Shown here: piece after piece, positions 11,971 through 24,269 of the stretch | Numbering within the stretch: the stretch's first letter is position 1 | Layout: each line of letters opens with the position of its first letter | Assembly: GCF_029784165.1 (NCBI RefSeq) | Contig: NC_073694.1 | Location: 159,829,495-159,893,494 of the forward strand | Direction: 5' to 3' | Source: Wyeomyia smithii | Lineage: Eukaryota > Arthropoda > Insecta > Diptera > Culicidae | DNA length: 64,000 bases | Notes under the pieces: model-generated | Told to the model about the DNA's origin: nothing | Seen by the model: the letters and a program-made list of their open reading frames with translations, nothing else | Database searches by the model: none | Made by a program: the position numbers and the translations under genes

Positions 11971-12609
11971 AACGGTCCCCTACCGCAGTGCGAATATCGA
12001 TTCAGACCACTACTAAGTAGCTGTGTTCATGCGTTCAAAACTATCGACGGTGTATTACACCCGTTGAAGTCGAACCAAACATTGAGCAACTGCGGGACGC
12101 CGAGGTTGCACAGGAATACGCGCAGCAGCTGGAGGTAGAGCTGCCCACGAAAAAGCAGCTTGGCGCAGCTACCTTTGAAGATGGCTGGAGGAGCATCCGA
12201 TCCGCTATAGGTAGCACTACTGTAGTGTTACTAGGTACAAGGACCACGAATCCTAGAAATGACTGGTTTGATGGCGAATGCAAACGGCTAGTTGAGGAGA
12301 AGAATGCACGGGCGAGAATGCTGCAACACCGTACAAGAGCGAACGGGGAACGATACCGACAGGTACGGAACAGCCAAAACTCGGTCCTCCGAAGGAAGAA
12401 GCGCCAGCTAGAGGACCGAGATCGCGTAGCGATGGAATAGCTGTACCAAGCTAACGACACTCGGAAGTTCTACGAGAAGCTTAGCAGCTCCCGCAAAGGC
12501 TTCGTGCCGCAAGCCGATATTTGCAGGAGCTTGGACGGCAACCTTTTTACAGACGAGTGTGAGGTGATCGAAAAGTGGAAGCAGCACTTCGACGAGCATC
12601 TAAACGGCG
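11971..12609 (+). pseudogene. RTE endonuclease end and linker
   Basis: The frame reads RSANIDSDHY (D-H metal/active-site motif), a stop, then RSKLSTVYH; further on it reads RNDWFDGECKRLVEEKNARA, RRKKRQLEDRDRVAME, a stop at 12438-12440, and YQANDTRKFYEKL, RKGFVPQADICRSLDGNL, EKWKQHFDEHLNG. These are standard RTE-clade linker motifs. The last codon is split by the Transib-like insertion. Confidence 0.8.
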
Positions 12610-14518
12610 CACATAGGAGTATTTGAGCCAAAAAGCTGGCCAAAAGTCCAAGTCGCTCTATTTTAGTAGTAATTGGATAGATTTGCATCAAAAACGTGTT
12701 ATTTTCGTATAATCAACACAAAAAAGGTGACATCCATTTAAAACGTCACCCAATATTTAAAATGTTACTTTAAATTTGCTTGCTCCATTTTTCTATTGTC
12801 TTTTTACACATGATATAAAACAAAGATTTAGAAATTTCCATATAAATCTTCATTTAATAAAATGTCAATAAAATAAAAAAGAGGAACCAGGAGGAAGATT
12901 TTTCTTTTCCCATATTTTCAGAAGACTTCGACCACTCTGTCAATGAATAAAGCTTCGACGGGACTTGCCCGGAAGGTTACTAAATCATAAAATTTATTTC
13001 ACAATATTATGGATTTTTTTTGCGGTTGGTTTTCATAATCACTTACTTCGTAAATAATTCATGATTATTTTATGCATTCAACGTTTTAAATATTGCAAAA
13101 CATTTTACTTATCTTGTAGATTATGTCCTGTGAGAGATAAAAACTATTTGACATAATTTTGAAGTAGAATACTTCTCTCAGGAAGTTCGGCTACATAGGG
13201 ATGTGAAATGAAAATTTAAAACCGGAAAAAGTGAAAAATATGTCCAATTTCAAATGCTAATAAATCGGTTAGTATTCGATGGATTTCCTTCGTTCTTGCA
13301 GAAATAGATTGAAAAATCTTCTAAGATTCTTCCCAAAATATGATAATTGTAATTTTATTATTCACACTATTGTACTATTGAAAATAGTCAAGCCTTGTCA
13401 AAACGAAAAATTCGACCTCTGATTGGTCGTTATATGCTTGCTTCCCAAGCACGGTCGACAGAATCATATACCTTGCAATTGAAAACATGCTATTTGGCCT
13501 ATATAAGAGCCTGTTTCAGCCGGAGCCGCTCATAATAGTTCTAGACAGCGACAATAGCAGTCGTCATTCCTTAGCAGCAGCACTAGCCCTGTGGTTGGTC
13601 ACCAAGTCTCAGGAGCAGCGCGGTTTTTCTCAGCGTGTGTCGCCAGACAGCCATTATTCCCCCCGTGTTGGAGCAGCATGATAATTGCCATCAGGAAATC
13701 CAATTTCGGAAATCAAAATGCCTTTTTTAAGGCAAATAAACAAGTCATTGAAAGTTAATAATTTTTGTCAACGCAAGCAAGCATTCTGTGTTGCATCCTA
13801 GCAATTCAAATTTGTCGCACCCGTCTAATTTACTGAATGTGAAATAGCTTCCACAATGCATGTTGTCCGTGTATCTTAATTCCACCAATGTTAGGGCAGC
13901 TCAAAGGTTGTAATTAGCAACCGATTTTGAACCGCAACATGCTTTTTTCAAGGCAAATAAAAAAATAATTGAAGGTTGATAATTTTCTGGCATCAACACA
14001 AGCAGACATTCCGTGCGGGATGCAATCAAATTCTAATGTAGTTGTCTAATTTTCACTTTATTTAGTAAACTCCCCACTGTAGGGGCAGCGCAAAGGCGCG
14101 ATCAGCATAACCGACATTGAATAATTAACTGCCCTGTTAGTACGCATTCACAAAAGCAGTTAGTTCGACTATAGATACGGGTTAAAATCGTTGCGTGTGT
14201 GACTGACACGCAAGCAGCCGGGTTATCTTTCTTGTAAAAGTATTCTACTTCAACCTTGCGGTCGTGGCTTTGTATACAACCTTCTTGTGATTTTTCAATT
14301 TTATACGCCACCCGAGCAGTAGCACGTATTTTTCAAACTGACCAATTTACTGTGGAATAACTTTAAAATATAACAGTTTGGTTTATGTGATAAGACACCA
14401 ATGGGTTCTGGGATAGCATGAGGGTATGTTTTAACTGAAGTTAATTAAAAATAATGGAAATCGTGTATTTTGTATTTCGGACTTTTGGCCAACTTTTTGG
14501 GTCAAATACTCCTATGTG
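12610..14518. mobile_element. Transib-like non-autonomous element (5-bp duplication CGGCG)
   Basis: The ends are inverted repeats of about 35 bp, CACATAGGAGTATTTGAGCC on the left and the matching complement ending CCTATGTG on the right. CGGCG lies on both sides (12605-12609 and 14519-14523). Removing the element and one CGGCG restores an open RTE frame across the junction (HLNG-DAVKRKDG). Termini starting CAC and 5-bp G+C-rich duplications are known for Transib, whose consensus target is close to this one. No transposase is left; a promoter-bearing repeat (13159-14300) sits inside. Confidence 0.7.
13159..14300 (+). mobile_element. Unnamed promoter-bearing repeat (copy E1)
   Basis: The core is bounded by an inverted 15-bp repeat, TTGAAGTAGAATACTT at about 13159 and AAGTATTCTACTTC at 14238-14251, followed by a shared tail (CTTGCGGTCGTGGCTTTGTA...CTTGTGATTTTT). 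The internal part holds an inverted CCAAT box (GATTGGTC near 13421) and a TATA box (CTATATAAGAGCC near 13499). Compared with copy E2 it lacks about 130 bp near 14172. A 64-codon ORF at 13487 overlaps the TATA box and is not treated as a gene. Superfamily unknown. Confidence 0.6.
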
Positions 14519-14812
14519 CGGCGATGCAGTAAAGCGCAAGGACGGTATGGCAACTGACCTTGGTGCACGAGCAGAAGACATTAGGATTCCAGCCCCCGAT
14601 CTCTTGGAGGCAGAGGAGGATATTGACCAGCTGAAAAACAGTAAAGCTGCTGGAGTAGACCAGTCCCCCAGCGAGCTATTGAAATACGGTGGAAAAGCAA
14701 TGGCTAGAGCCGTGCACTGGATCATTGTCAAGGTTTGGGAGGAAGAACGTGTACCGGAGGAGTGGATGGAGGATATTGTGTGCCCAATCTATAAAAAGGG
14801 CGACAAGCTGTG
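14519..14812 (+). pseudogene. RTE reverse transcriptase, first block
   Basis: The frame continues DAVKRKDGMATDLG, DLLEAEEDIDQLKNSKAAGV, DQSPSELLKYGGKAMARAVH, VWEEERVPEEWMEDIVCPIY, KKGDKL and stops matching RTE at 14810. K-N-x-K-A-A-G-x-D and the W-x-x-x-x-I-x-P-I-x-K-K-G-D motifs are typical of RT domains 1-2 in this clade. The catalytic part is absent. Confidence 0.85.
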
Positions 14813-14898
14813 TTTTTTCTTCAGTGTTAGCGAACGCCAATATCCATACGAGTTCACTTGAATTCTCTTGGAATGACACATATTAACACACTATTTGA

Positions 14899-15266
14899 CA
14901 GGGCGTCAAAAACCTGGAAAATCAAGGAATGTCAGGAATTTAATTTTTCGATCAGGGAAAGTCAGGGAATATCAAGAAAAACTGGAAAATAATCAGGAAA
15001 AAAATTTTAACCGATACGCGGTTCTTTTTTAAACGACTCTTTAGCGCAAAAGCTGATTTATTTTTCAATTTAAAAGTATTATTCAGGACCACGTTCAGTT
15101 TTATATCTGATCGAATTCCTTTTAAACTGAGATCTAAGAGTTATGTTCATCTACGTTGCACTTTTTTGTGCCGTATACTAAAATATATCAGGGAAATTAA
15201 TGTTATATTTCAGGGAATATCAGGGAAAATTAGGAAATTTGATTTTGAAATTTTTTCGGCACCCTG
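14899..15266. mobile_element. MITE with TCAGGGAAA words, duplication ATTTGA
   Basis: Ends are CAGGGCGTCAAAAACC and its near complement ending CGGCACCCTG. ATTTGA is repeated at 14893-14898 and 15267-15272. Near each end the words TCAGGGAA and TCAGGAAA recur (14915-15000 and 15189-15235). No coding capacity. Confidence 0.65.
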
Positions 15267-15674
15267 ATTTGAACCGAACTAGCGCGCATGTGGGGTAAAG
15301 CAGAGAAAGAAAATAACCCACAAGTTTTTTTTAAATGTATTGCTGTTGCTTACATGTCCGAATCAGGGATACTAGATGTGCTTTGCAAAATACAAAGTTT
15401 CCGTGTGCAGATTTTAATGACCTGCAAATGTGTGTAGTTTTTTCCTAGATTTTGTAGATTATCATCAGGGTCGCTATATATTTGCGCAGTCTATCTCAAA
15501 TTGTGAGCAAAGGTTTACCTGTGGATCGCAACTTTTTTTCAAACTTGGAAAATACCTGACGTTGGTTGGATAGCAAACCAAATTGATCATGTTATCATCG
15601 ACGCCCGGTTCGTCTCAGACATTACCAACGTACACACCAATCGCGGTGGTGCGGATATCGACTAGAACCACTAC

Positions 15675-17038
15675 CAGTGATCCACACATGCAGATTTTTC
15701 TGTATTTATACAGATTATTTACGTATTTTCAATACAGATATCTGCATAGACAGATTACAGTTTTTATGGAAATAATACAGATTTATACAGATTTTTTTTA
15801 GTTTTTATGAGGTCGCCTATCAAACTTATTAATACTGTTGAAAAACAATAAATGCTGGTTAGCGCGTTGGATTATTCTATTTATTTGTTACGTGTAAGCG
15901 TGTGTATGAATGACTCTCCGGAATTATGTTAAACAAGATGTTTTACGTTGTTTTTCAAGAAGGATATGTTTAGTACATATGCAGTTTTTTATACAGATAC
16001 TTTAAAATTTTACCAAGGCGGCAAGATTTTTTGAGCCTCAAAATGCAGATGAAAATGTGGCATCACTGAACAGTGGTCGGAAAAGGCAATATGACGAACT
16101 TAATTCTTCTGTGCTTAAACGGTTGATGTTAGCCAAAGACAATGTTCAAAAGAATTGTTCACAAAAATATAACGGAAATGTTGATAAGAAAATTTTTCGA
16201 TCATGGCCTACTATCATAAAAATAAAATATCTAACTTTTGATATAGCGAATAGACATGAATAGTTTCTTTGGCGAAGCTGTATAACTTTTCAAAATAAGA
16301 AACTTTGCAGAAGATATTGAATTTCAATGACCTCTATTTAATGAAATACAAAGCATTTTCGCTGTCAACTCCCTCAAATTTAGTTTTTCTGGCATAACTT
16401 TTTGAATATTGCTTTTTCAAGAACATAATGTTCTAGACAAATATGACCAACATAAAAACACAGATTTTTTTCGAGGACAGCATGTTGCTACAATCGTTCT
16501 ATACTAAGTTAGAGCGTTTTTTCATTAAATTATTTCCCAGTTTCAAATGCATATAGGGGAGAAAGAGGCAAACCGGTGCACATCATCAAATACTTTTTTC
16601 AAAGCTTAGGCCTTGTACTATAAGCTAGGTAAACTTTGATACTTGACAATTCATAAATGAATGAGTAGAGTGATGTTTTAGGTATGTATGTTCCTGGGGT
16701 TTTCTATACAAAAATGCACCAAATACCTGATTAATGAACGATGATATGTGAATTTATTAAACAGATAACTTGCAATACTATCAAAATTTTATGAACCAGT
16801 TTCACATTTTGAAAAGTTCTACAACTTTGCCAAAGAAACTATTCATGTATCTTCGTTGTATCAAAAGTTAGATATTTTATTTTCATGATAGTAGGCCATG
16901 ATCAAAAAATTTTCTTATCAACATTTCCGTTATATTTTTGTGAATAATTCTTTTGAACATTGTCTTTGGCTAACATCAACCATTTAAGCACGAGAGAATT
17001 AAGTTCGTCAAATTGCCTTATCCGTCCACTGTGCACTG
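15675..17038. mobile_element. hAT-like element with 8-bp target duplication, host of a foldback
   Basis: The ends are CAGTGATCCACACATGCAGA and, in complement, CAGTGATGCCACATTTTCAT (a hAT-type CAGNG terminus). Flanks are ACCACTAC (15667-15674) and GCCACTAC (17039-17046), an 8-bp duplication with one change. The body is about 394 bp (15675-16068); the last five bases were duplicated by the foldback insertion and reappear at 17034-17038. CAGATTT/ACAGAT words recur through it. Confidence 0.75.
16069..17033. mobile_element. Transib-like foldback with CACAGTGG ends (copy 1)
   Basis: Two arms of about 220 bp (16069-16290 and 16815-17033) are inverted repeats of each other. The right end reads CCACTGTG; the left end is the same with a C-to-A change (AACAGTGG). 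CACTG flanks both sides (16064-16068 and 17034-17038) as a 5-bp target duplication. The short ORF at 16057-16263 is the left arm and its mirror occurs in the right arm, so it is not a gene. Confidence 0.7.
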
Positions 17039-17140
17039 GCCACTACCTAGTCGCGGTATGCTTGCGGTCGAAACTATCGGCCATATATCACGCACGACAT
17101 AGTCGAAATTCTCCACTCGCGGAGAATACAGATAATGGCT

Positions 17141-19249
17141 AGGTCCAATACGTGTGCGAAGTTTTAGTTTTATAGGTCATCTGTTTTCTTCTCCAGATGA
17201 CCATAGAGATTTCATCTACGTTTCATAGTTTGCCAAATTCAAATCTAGCGCGTGGAAATTAACGCAATAAACAAGCACTCGAATTCATCTTGCGGTAGTT
17301 GTATTAAATTTAAATAGCATTCTTTCCATTGTTTATTGCACCAACAAGATTATTAGATAGACAAATAACGAAAATAAATGTATTCATATATACTCGCTAG
17401 GTCTCGAACATTCAACATTAAAATCAGCCCGCTTTACAAAATCTACTTTACCGATTCCAACAAGATTGACAAATGAAGAAGCAATGAAGCTATTCGGATG
17501 TCAAAAAATAATTGAAAAGGCGCGGAAAATATGAACTAAACAAAGGAACGGACAGCTTTTATTTTTGCAGAAAGCTTAAAAAAAATTATCACCAACATTA
17601 ACTGTAATATTTTTTAGTTTCGTCCTAGCTTGAGCTTCGGGTGCAGACAATGAGGAATCATTTATCCATTAAATGAGACAATATTGTTACAGTTTATTTA
17701 ACGACAAGTATTCGCCCCTCAGTAGACGCTCGTTAATTTGTACTCCTAACATTCATCGTGCAATCAATTTGTACAGTGTTGACTCCACCCAGCTGACGCA
17801 GTCTAGGCCCCCGACTTTTCTCTCTCTCTCTCTCTCTTGCAACGGATCCGCCTGGCTAATTGAATGGCATCAAACAATGGGCGAAACAATGCAATGTTAC
17901 ACCTCGATGCGGATGATGCGGTGTAAGTCGGCCTGCTTGCTGCTGGGGCTGCGGTGCCAGTCAGTAACATCTGATGATGCTGGTGATGAAAGGAGCTAGT
18001 AATAACCAGCAAACGCGAGATAAATCATGAAATTACCATTCCGCCCACCCTTGACGGGGGGCAAACTGTCGAGAACCGTGAGGAAGCTGTCCATTTGAGC
18101 GCCAGTAAATCTCTTACAGTTTAATTATGCTCTTCCGTTTGCATCGTACCTCTTCATTCGATGCTGATACTGGGAGTGATGATGGTTATTCACAAATTTA
18201 AACATTATTTTATACACCACGAGGCTGGGCAAGAGTCGGAGCCGCCGTCCGTTGTATTGTTACAAATAGATTTGCAGTGGTTCATAAAATTTGAATGAAG
18301 AGATGAAGATAGTCAGACAACGTTGCTGAAGATGATACTGGTGCTCGGCTTCCACTATGCTACTGGTACGGTGAGAGGCAGCATAGGATGCTGCATTCGG
18401 TAGCCGAAAGGCAATCCATAGAAACCTAAATGCTACGGTTCGAAAAAGCATGAGCCGACTCTATTTGTACAGTACCATTGTGGCGCTTTAATAGCATCTT
18501 ATGCATTGCCCATGGTATAATTGCTACCAGTGATATGTACTTGCGTCAATATCCCTATTAGAATATTCAATTATAATTGTTCACTAGAATGGTCAACTGT
18601 TCTGCAGTTATGTTCTACGCAGAAGGTTGGTAAAGCCGTTTCGAATCCATAGGATCGTTCAAATACAGCAGAAAAGCCGGACAGGGCGGGCAAACTGAAT
18701 CGTTACTTATTTTCTGTAGAAACTATTGATATTGAAGCAAATTAATTTTGCCAGTCTTATGCCAACATCACTCAAATAGTTTCGAGATATCTTTATAGAT
18801 ATGTTTATAGATTAAAACATCAGTTATATATTCAAGAAAGAATCAAAATGAGTTATTTTGCCTCTCTGCAAGAATATAATCCAACTACTGTAATAACTAT
18901 CTAACTTCAGCCTGTTTTCGAGGCTTGAGATCATCTCCTCATCAGTAGATACAAAAAAAGCTTCAGCGATGAATTATTTTTTTACAAAGTAACGCTGAAC
19001 TAACTTAAATATACATGTAAGTACCGACGTTACTCAGTAATGCCGCATTTAGTAAGATTTTATTGTACTCATAATTTCATTGGCTTCTGCTCAATTCCCA
19101 ACTTTCCCAACTCTCATCAACACGCGTTGTTTTCTTCCACCTCCAAGGAGTGCAAGGTATTATGGCGATAATTTGCATTATAATTTTATTGTGATAATCC
19201 AATAATTGAGACATTGTCAAGAGTTTCTTCCTGTGCTTCTTCTAATGAA
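17141..19249. other. Apparently unique, non-coding DNA
   Basis: No ORF here looks like a protein and nothing repeats in the window. A (CT)10 run lies at 17818-17838. The more G+C-rich block 17800-18120 could be an exon or regulatory region but I see no supporting splice structure. Confidence 0.4.
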
Positions 19250-20522
19250 AAAAAAAAAATCACAAGAAAGTTGTATACAAAGCCACGACCGCAAGGTTGA
19301 AGTAGAATACTTTTACAAGAAAGATAACCCGGCTGCTTGCGTGTCAGTCACACACGCAACGATTTTAACCCGTATCTTATTGCGGTTTGTAACATCAAGC
19401 GATTTCGTTTGCTCGCTGTTGCTTGTTGCATCATGTTGCAACTTTGCAGCTGGGAGACGACGAAATTCTGTTTATACTGATTGATTGAATCGACTTCATA
19501 TTGGCTCTGCATAGTCGAACTAACTGCTTTTGTGAATGCGTACTAACAGGGCAGTTAATTATCCAATGTCGGTTATGCTGATCGCGCTTTTGCGCTGCCC
19601 CTACAGTGGGTAGTTTACTAAATAAAGTGAAAATTAGACAACTACATTAGAATTTGATTGCATCCCGCACAGAATGTCTGCTTGTGTTGATGCCAGAAAA
19701 TTATCAACCTTCAATTCTTTTTTTATTTGCCTTGAAAAAAGCATGTTGCGGTTCAAAATCGGTTGCTAATTACAACCTTTGAGCTGCCCTAACATTGGTG
19801 GAATTAAGATACACGGACAACATGCATTGTGGAAGCTATTTCACATTCAGTAAATTAGACGGGTGCGACAAATTTGAATTGCTAGGATGCAACACAGAAT
19901 GCTTGCTTGCGTTGACAAAAATTATTAACTTTCAATGACTTGTTTATTTGCCTTAAAAAAGGCATTTTGATTTCCGAAATTGGATTTCCTGATGGCAATT
20001 ATCATGCTGCTCCAACACGGGGGGAATAATGGCTGTCTGGCGACACACGCTGAGAAAAACCTCGCTGCTCCTGAGACTTGGTGACCAACCACAGGGCTAG
20101 TGCTGCTGCTAAGGAAGGACGACTGCTATTGTCGCTGTCTAGAACTATTATGAGCGGCTCCGGCTGAAACAGGCTCTTATATAGGCCAAATAGCATGTTT
20201 TCAATTGCAAGGTATATGATTCTGTCGACCGTGCTTGGGAAGCAAGCATATAACGACCAATCAGAGGTCGAATTTTTCGTTTTGACAAGGCTTGACTATT
20301 TTCAATAGTACAATAGTGTGAATAATAAAATTACAATTATCATATTTTGGGAAGAATCTTAGAAGATTTTTCAATCTATTGCTGCAAGAACGAAGGAAAT
20401 CCATCGAATACTAACCGATTTATTAGCATTTGAAATTGGACATATTTTTCACTTTTTTCGGTTTTAGATTTTCATTTCACATCCCTATGTAGCCGAACTT
20501 CCTGAGAGAAGTATTCTACTTC
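19250..20522 (-). mobile_element. Promoter-bearing repeat, copy E2
   Basis: Reverse of copy E1 and longer by about 130 bp (19380-19510), making it the most complete copy. Ends carry GAAGTAGAATACTTTT (19299) and GAAGTATTCTACTTC (about 20509-20522), with the common tail at 19258-19298. It has the TATA word and CCAATCAGAG (about 20258). Confidence 0.6.
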
Positions 20523-22480
20523 AAAAAAAAAAAATTAACAAATATCCATTTCGAAAGAAAAACTCACCTCCATCATTAACCGGTTTATATTTAAATGTGG
20601 AAACTTTACTTTCATCTAGAGAGAACTTTTTGCCAACGCTGTCGAGTTTACTCTATGATCGAATTTCAGAGCTAACTTTGTCTTTTGAATACGATATGAG
20701 CTAACTGATATAGTGCCGTATGTCGTGTTGAATGCCACATCGCAAGATAGCTCCAGCAACGAATGAAGCACAACTTCGTCTGCCAGGCCAGCCGAGCTGC
20801 ACACGTATCGAGGATACACGGAATGGTGACAAACGATACGGCTTGACTTTATTCCACTCCCGCTAGGTGCATTTTTTTCTGTTTCTTCTGCCATCCGAGC
20901 AGGTAAACCTCAAGGATTCGAAGCTTGAATATTGATTAGTTTCAACAAACGTTGACAATGTGCGATGGTAATTCCGATTACGACTTGTGCTGAAGAAGCA
21001 GACGAGGCGCAAAGTCCAACTGTGAAATCCTTAACAAACGAAACGGGGCTACCAAGCCGACAGTTTGGTAGGTGGACTAACTGATGATGGGAGCTTCCTA
21101 CTTTCTCCCATTTATCACCACCATTTTAGCTCCATACAATATGCACAGTGTAAAGTCTCTACTGTACTACTGCTTACATTCAATTGATGACTGCTGTTGA
21201 CTCGTTTCCGGTCCTACGAAGGAGCACTGTTGAAAGGTAAATGAATGGCTTCAACATGGAATTTCATTTTTCAATCTGATAAAGAAGACCTTCAGTTTCC
21301 ATTGTACTTTACAGGCAAACTTTTTCGATGAAGACGTTTAAAAAGTCCACGGGATGAGCCGAACAAGGCAATTTCAATTGAGGGAATAATTCCAATCACG
21401 AAGCCTCGGACGTGAACGCTGTTTGATTGAATTGAATATCGAAAACAATACAAACTGTCGAATGAGCGCTGTTGAACAGTATGATAATTTTACATTAATC
21501 GAGCTAAACGTTAAATTTCTTCAATCCAGTGGACGTGACTTGGCGGAGTTCATTAGTCGGTGTACATTTAGGAATGTCGTTTAGATTATTCAACAATGAT
21601 AAAGTGTGAACATTTTCCTTTTAAGAACCACACAGGACCAAAAAATGAAATTTACAACTAATACGAATGAAAGCACATAACGATATCTAGTACATAAAGT
21701 GAAAAACATATACAATTTCACACCGTAAATAATGTACAATACAGAATCGTTTTTAGACATGTAAATTTGTACGTTAATTGATATAAACTTAAAGCTTCGA
21801 ATATAAATATGCATGCAAATTCACAATATATTCATTTACTTTGCATGTGAATATAATGCCACACGGAATATTACGTGGTTTACAATGCTCCATTTATGTG
21901 CATTTAAAGTAATATAAATTTTCTTTACTGTGCAGGTAGAATGTGTCTAACATGAATCTTAGAATCTTGCATCATTTTTGCATGAGATTCTGAACTACAT
22001 CTCCATTGGAAGCACCCTCTCAGACTTCATTGAAACTTTGTGAGTTTGTTGACATTGGTCACCTAGACAGCATCAATGCAATTGCGAAACAATTAAATCG
22101 AAGATATCGCATGTTGTATCTTTAAAAAAAATCTCTTTATTTATCGTGGGCCTTACTGTGCCATTTTTTGTGCCAATCACCGACTCTCGGAAAAATGATT
22201 CCACCCAGGGCCTTAGCTTATTGTCTTATTCTCGAATAAATATTCTGAAAAAAAAACAAAAACTCAACGTTTGTTTTCAGTACAATGTGCGCTTCCAATA
22301 AATAAGATAGTTTTTGTGGGCATTTTTTTAATTTATTACTTTGGTCTTCATTGTGTGAACTGTAATTTTGTACATTCGGTTTGAGCACTGGCTCCGAAAG
22401 TCCGCTCTTGGATTAGTTTTGGCGTTTCATTTTGATAACCCTTGCTATTTGATTTTTTACTGAATATTTGGTGGGATTTT
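20523..22480. other. Unassigned DNA
   Basis: A 92-codon ORF on the minus strand (20616-20894, starting MAEETEKNAPSGSGIKSSRI) is the only reading frame that looks at all protein-like; it matches nothing I know and has no visible splice partners. The remainder is AT-rich. Confidence 0.3.
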
Positions 22481-23045
22481 CATGAAATTTTATTGCGTGA
22501 CCGTGAACGATACGCTACTGCACAGTGGTGGGGCGACTTTATGCAAAGGCTGGCCAAGCAAAAAAAGTTTCGATAAATGCGACAGAAACAATTTTGGAGT
22601 GCTGAACACGAATCTGGCATCCATGTTTCATTTGGGGCTGTCCCCAAATGATTTTTTGACACTTTTTGACGTGGGACACGTCTTTGTTTACTATACTGGG
22701 ATGCATTCTGTAAAATTGGAAATGAAACGGGCAAATGTTGCGTCAGATTTCAAACGCTAATAACAGCATAACCACATGATGGATAACAATAACCAATATG
22801 TTGTTGGATAGATAAAATGTATAACAATTTTGTAATGTGTTAATTATCACTCTAATTTCATTGCTAAGCGGTAAAATTGATAATAATTTCAATAACAAAT
22901 TTACGCGAATAATGAACCAATTACATGCGAGCATTCCTAGCACAGACGACGTGAATGGACACCATCCGTTCCCTGTGATATTCCCTGTATCAATTTCGAA
23001 ATAAAAATTGACAGAGTCTCCCCGTCCCAATAGGTCAATTTATTT
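22481..23045. repeat. Probable DNA-transposon fragment
   Basis: CACAGTGG occurs at 22521-22528, followed by TGGGGCGACTTTATGCAAAG, which resembles a left terminus of a Transib-type MITE, but no complementary right end is visible before 23045. The block ends with GACAGAGTCTCCCCGTCCCA. Identity uncertain. Confidence 0.3.
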
Positions 23046-23930
23046 TTGCTTCCATGAGCTTTGACTAATATGATGTCTCGAAGGTAAAAGTTTACCTAAA
23101 AGTTTGAAACAATACCCATCCTTGAACAATCTCTAAACCTGCGTGTTAGGTACTGTAGAACCTAATAAAAATTGATGTCTTGAAAGAAAACATGCCAGTA
23201 AAAGCAACAGTACCAGTGGAGTATAGAACCGCAGGTCTCTCGTCGTCTATGATTGCATTGGTACTCTTCTATTCGTACTGCAGCAGTACTATTCGTATTG
23301 CAGTGGTACACTTTTGTTCGTACATTTCTATTCGTATGCAATTGAGGAAAAACTACAATGCTGCTGTTGATGGTGATTGAAAGTTTATTCCATAAATATG
23401 ATTGCCATGAATTACTCAACAAGAATTGTAAATTTTTGCAACGGATATTTTTTTAATTTTATCTTCGATATTCACTAAATAATCGTGACCAGATAGTATC
23501 GAAAGAGTAAATTCCTAAATATATACATTTATAGAAGAGTAAGAACCTGCGAATGCTTGTGATTTTTCAGTTTATTTAGTAAGATTCGTACAGAATCTCT
23601 TTTTATATTTCAAAATTGTTAGATGATATATTATTATTCTAAGCTTTACCATAATAAACGTATATTTCCTGAAGTCTTCGTAATACAGCGAATGTAGTTG
23701 CAGGCAAATGAAAAAATTGTCAAGCAAAAAATTAAATTGTAATTGTGGATTTCTACGATTTTTTGCTGGAACTTGTTAGGAATTTTGTTCAAAATATTTT
23801 CTTATGTTTTCCAATTGATGAACCTTTGTAAGGGCTTCCATATTATTTTGAAAGTAATATCCATACTATAGATTTGATTTAGTTAGAGTTATATAAGACA
23901 AAACCATTCATTATGATAACGTAAGCATTA
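23046..23930. other. Unassigned AT-rich DNA
   Basis: A short run of CAGTACTATTCGTA/CAGTGGTACACTTTTGTTCG words lies at 23262-23335. No coding or repeated structure was seen otherwise. Confidence 0.3.
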
Positions 23931-24269
23931 TTGGATTTGGTTTTTGAGGATATAGAGATAATTCTGACTTTGACGCATTATGAGAAATTCTTGGTGCTTC
24001 TTCAACAAGCACGATATGCTTGTGCCTTGTTAAATACATATTTTTTTGCACAAAAAAAAAATACTAAAGGCATAATATCGCCAAATATAAATGATATTTC
24101 TTCGAGTGTTGTTGAATATATTCCAAAAATTGATTTCCAGGGGAGGCTGAAAATAAACACATTGATTCTGTCTGCAGACTCTGTATATTTTGTAACAAAA
24201 AATCCCCTAATTACAGTGTTTAGTCCCACGTCACCATTTCATACAACCCTAGGGCTGTATACCTTGTAG
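23931..24269 (+). other. Unidentified 112-codon open frame
   Basis: The frame from 23931 (TTG, no ATG start) to TAG at 24267-24269 has an ordinary amino-acid mix (DLVFEDIEIILTLTHYEKFL, then YIPKIDFQGRLKINTLILSA) and could be an exon or a gene remnant. An A run at 24053-24062 in the middle argues for decay. I do not recognise it. Confidence 0.25.

Larger units (their letters stand above)
9930..14812 (+). mobile_element. RTE-clade non-LTR retrotransposon, copy 1, interrupted
   Basis: Separate plus-strand blocks follow the order of an RTE-type single ORF: endonuclease (10181-10530), end of the endonuclease (about 11973-12060), linker (12060-12609) and start of the reverse transcriptase (14519-14812). 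They are divided by a 1.45-kb stretch that replaced part of the endonuclease and by a 1.9-kb Transib-like insertion. The copy ends after the K-K-G-D-K motif, so most of the RT is missing. Confidence 0.75.
15535..17140 (+). mobile_element. RTE-clade retrotransposon, copy 2, with nested insertions
   Basis: The left piece (15535-15674) reads NQIDHVIIDARFVSDITNVH and GGADID, the right piece (17047-17140) reads LVAVCLRSKLSAIYHARHSR. Taking out 15675-17046 joins them in one frame, with one stop in place of a serine before the N-H-Y motif. This is the endonuclease C-terminal part of the same clade as copy 1. All other parts of the element are missing. Confidence 0.8.

Noticed and set aside
12041..12460. 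139-codon minus-strand ORF rich in Ser/Arg
   Set aside because: It is the antisense of the RTE linker, whose plus-strand motifs are clear.
16057..16263. 68-codon ORF
   Set aside because: It is one arm of a foldback and its mirror image is found at the other arm.
20616..20894. 92-codon ORF MAEETEKNAPSGSG as a gene
   Set aside because: No start context, splice sites or known similarity; kept only as a remark.
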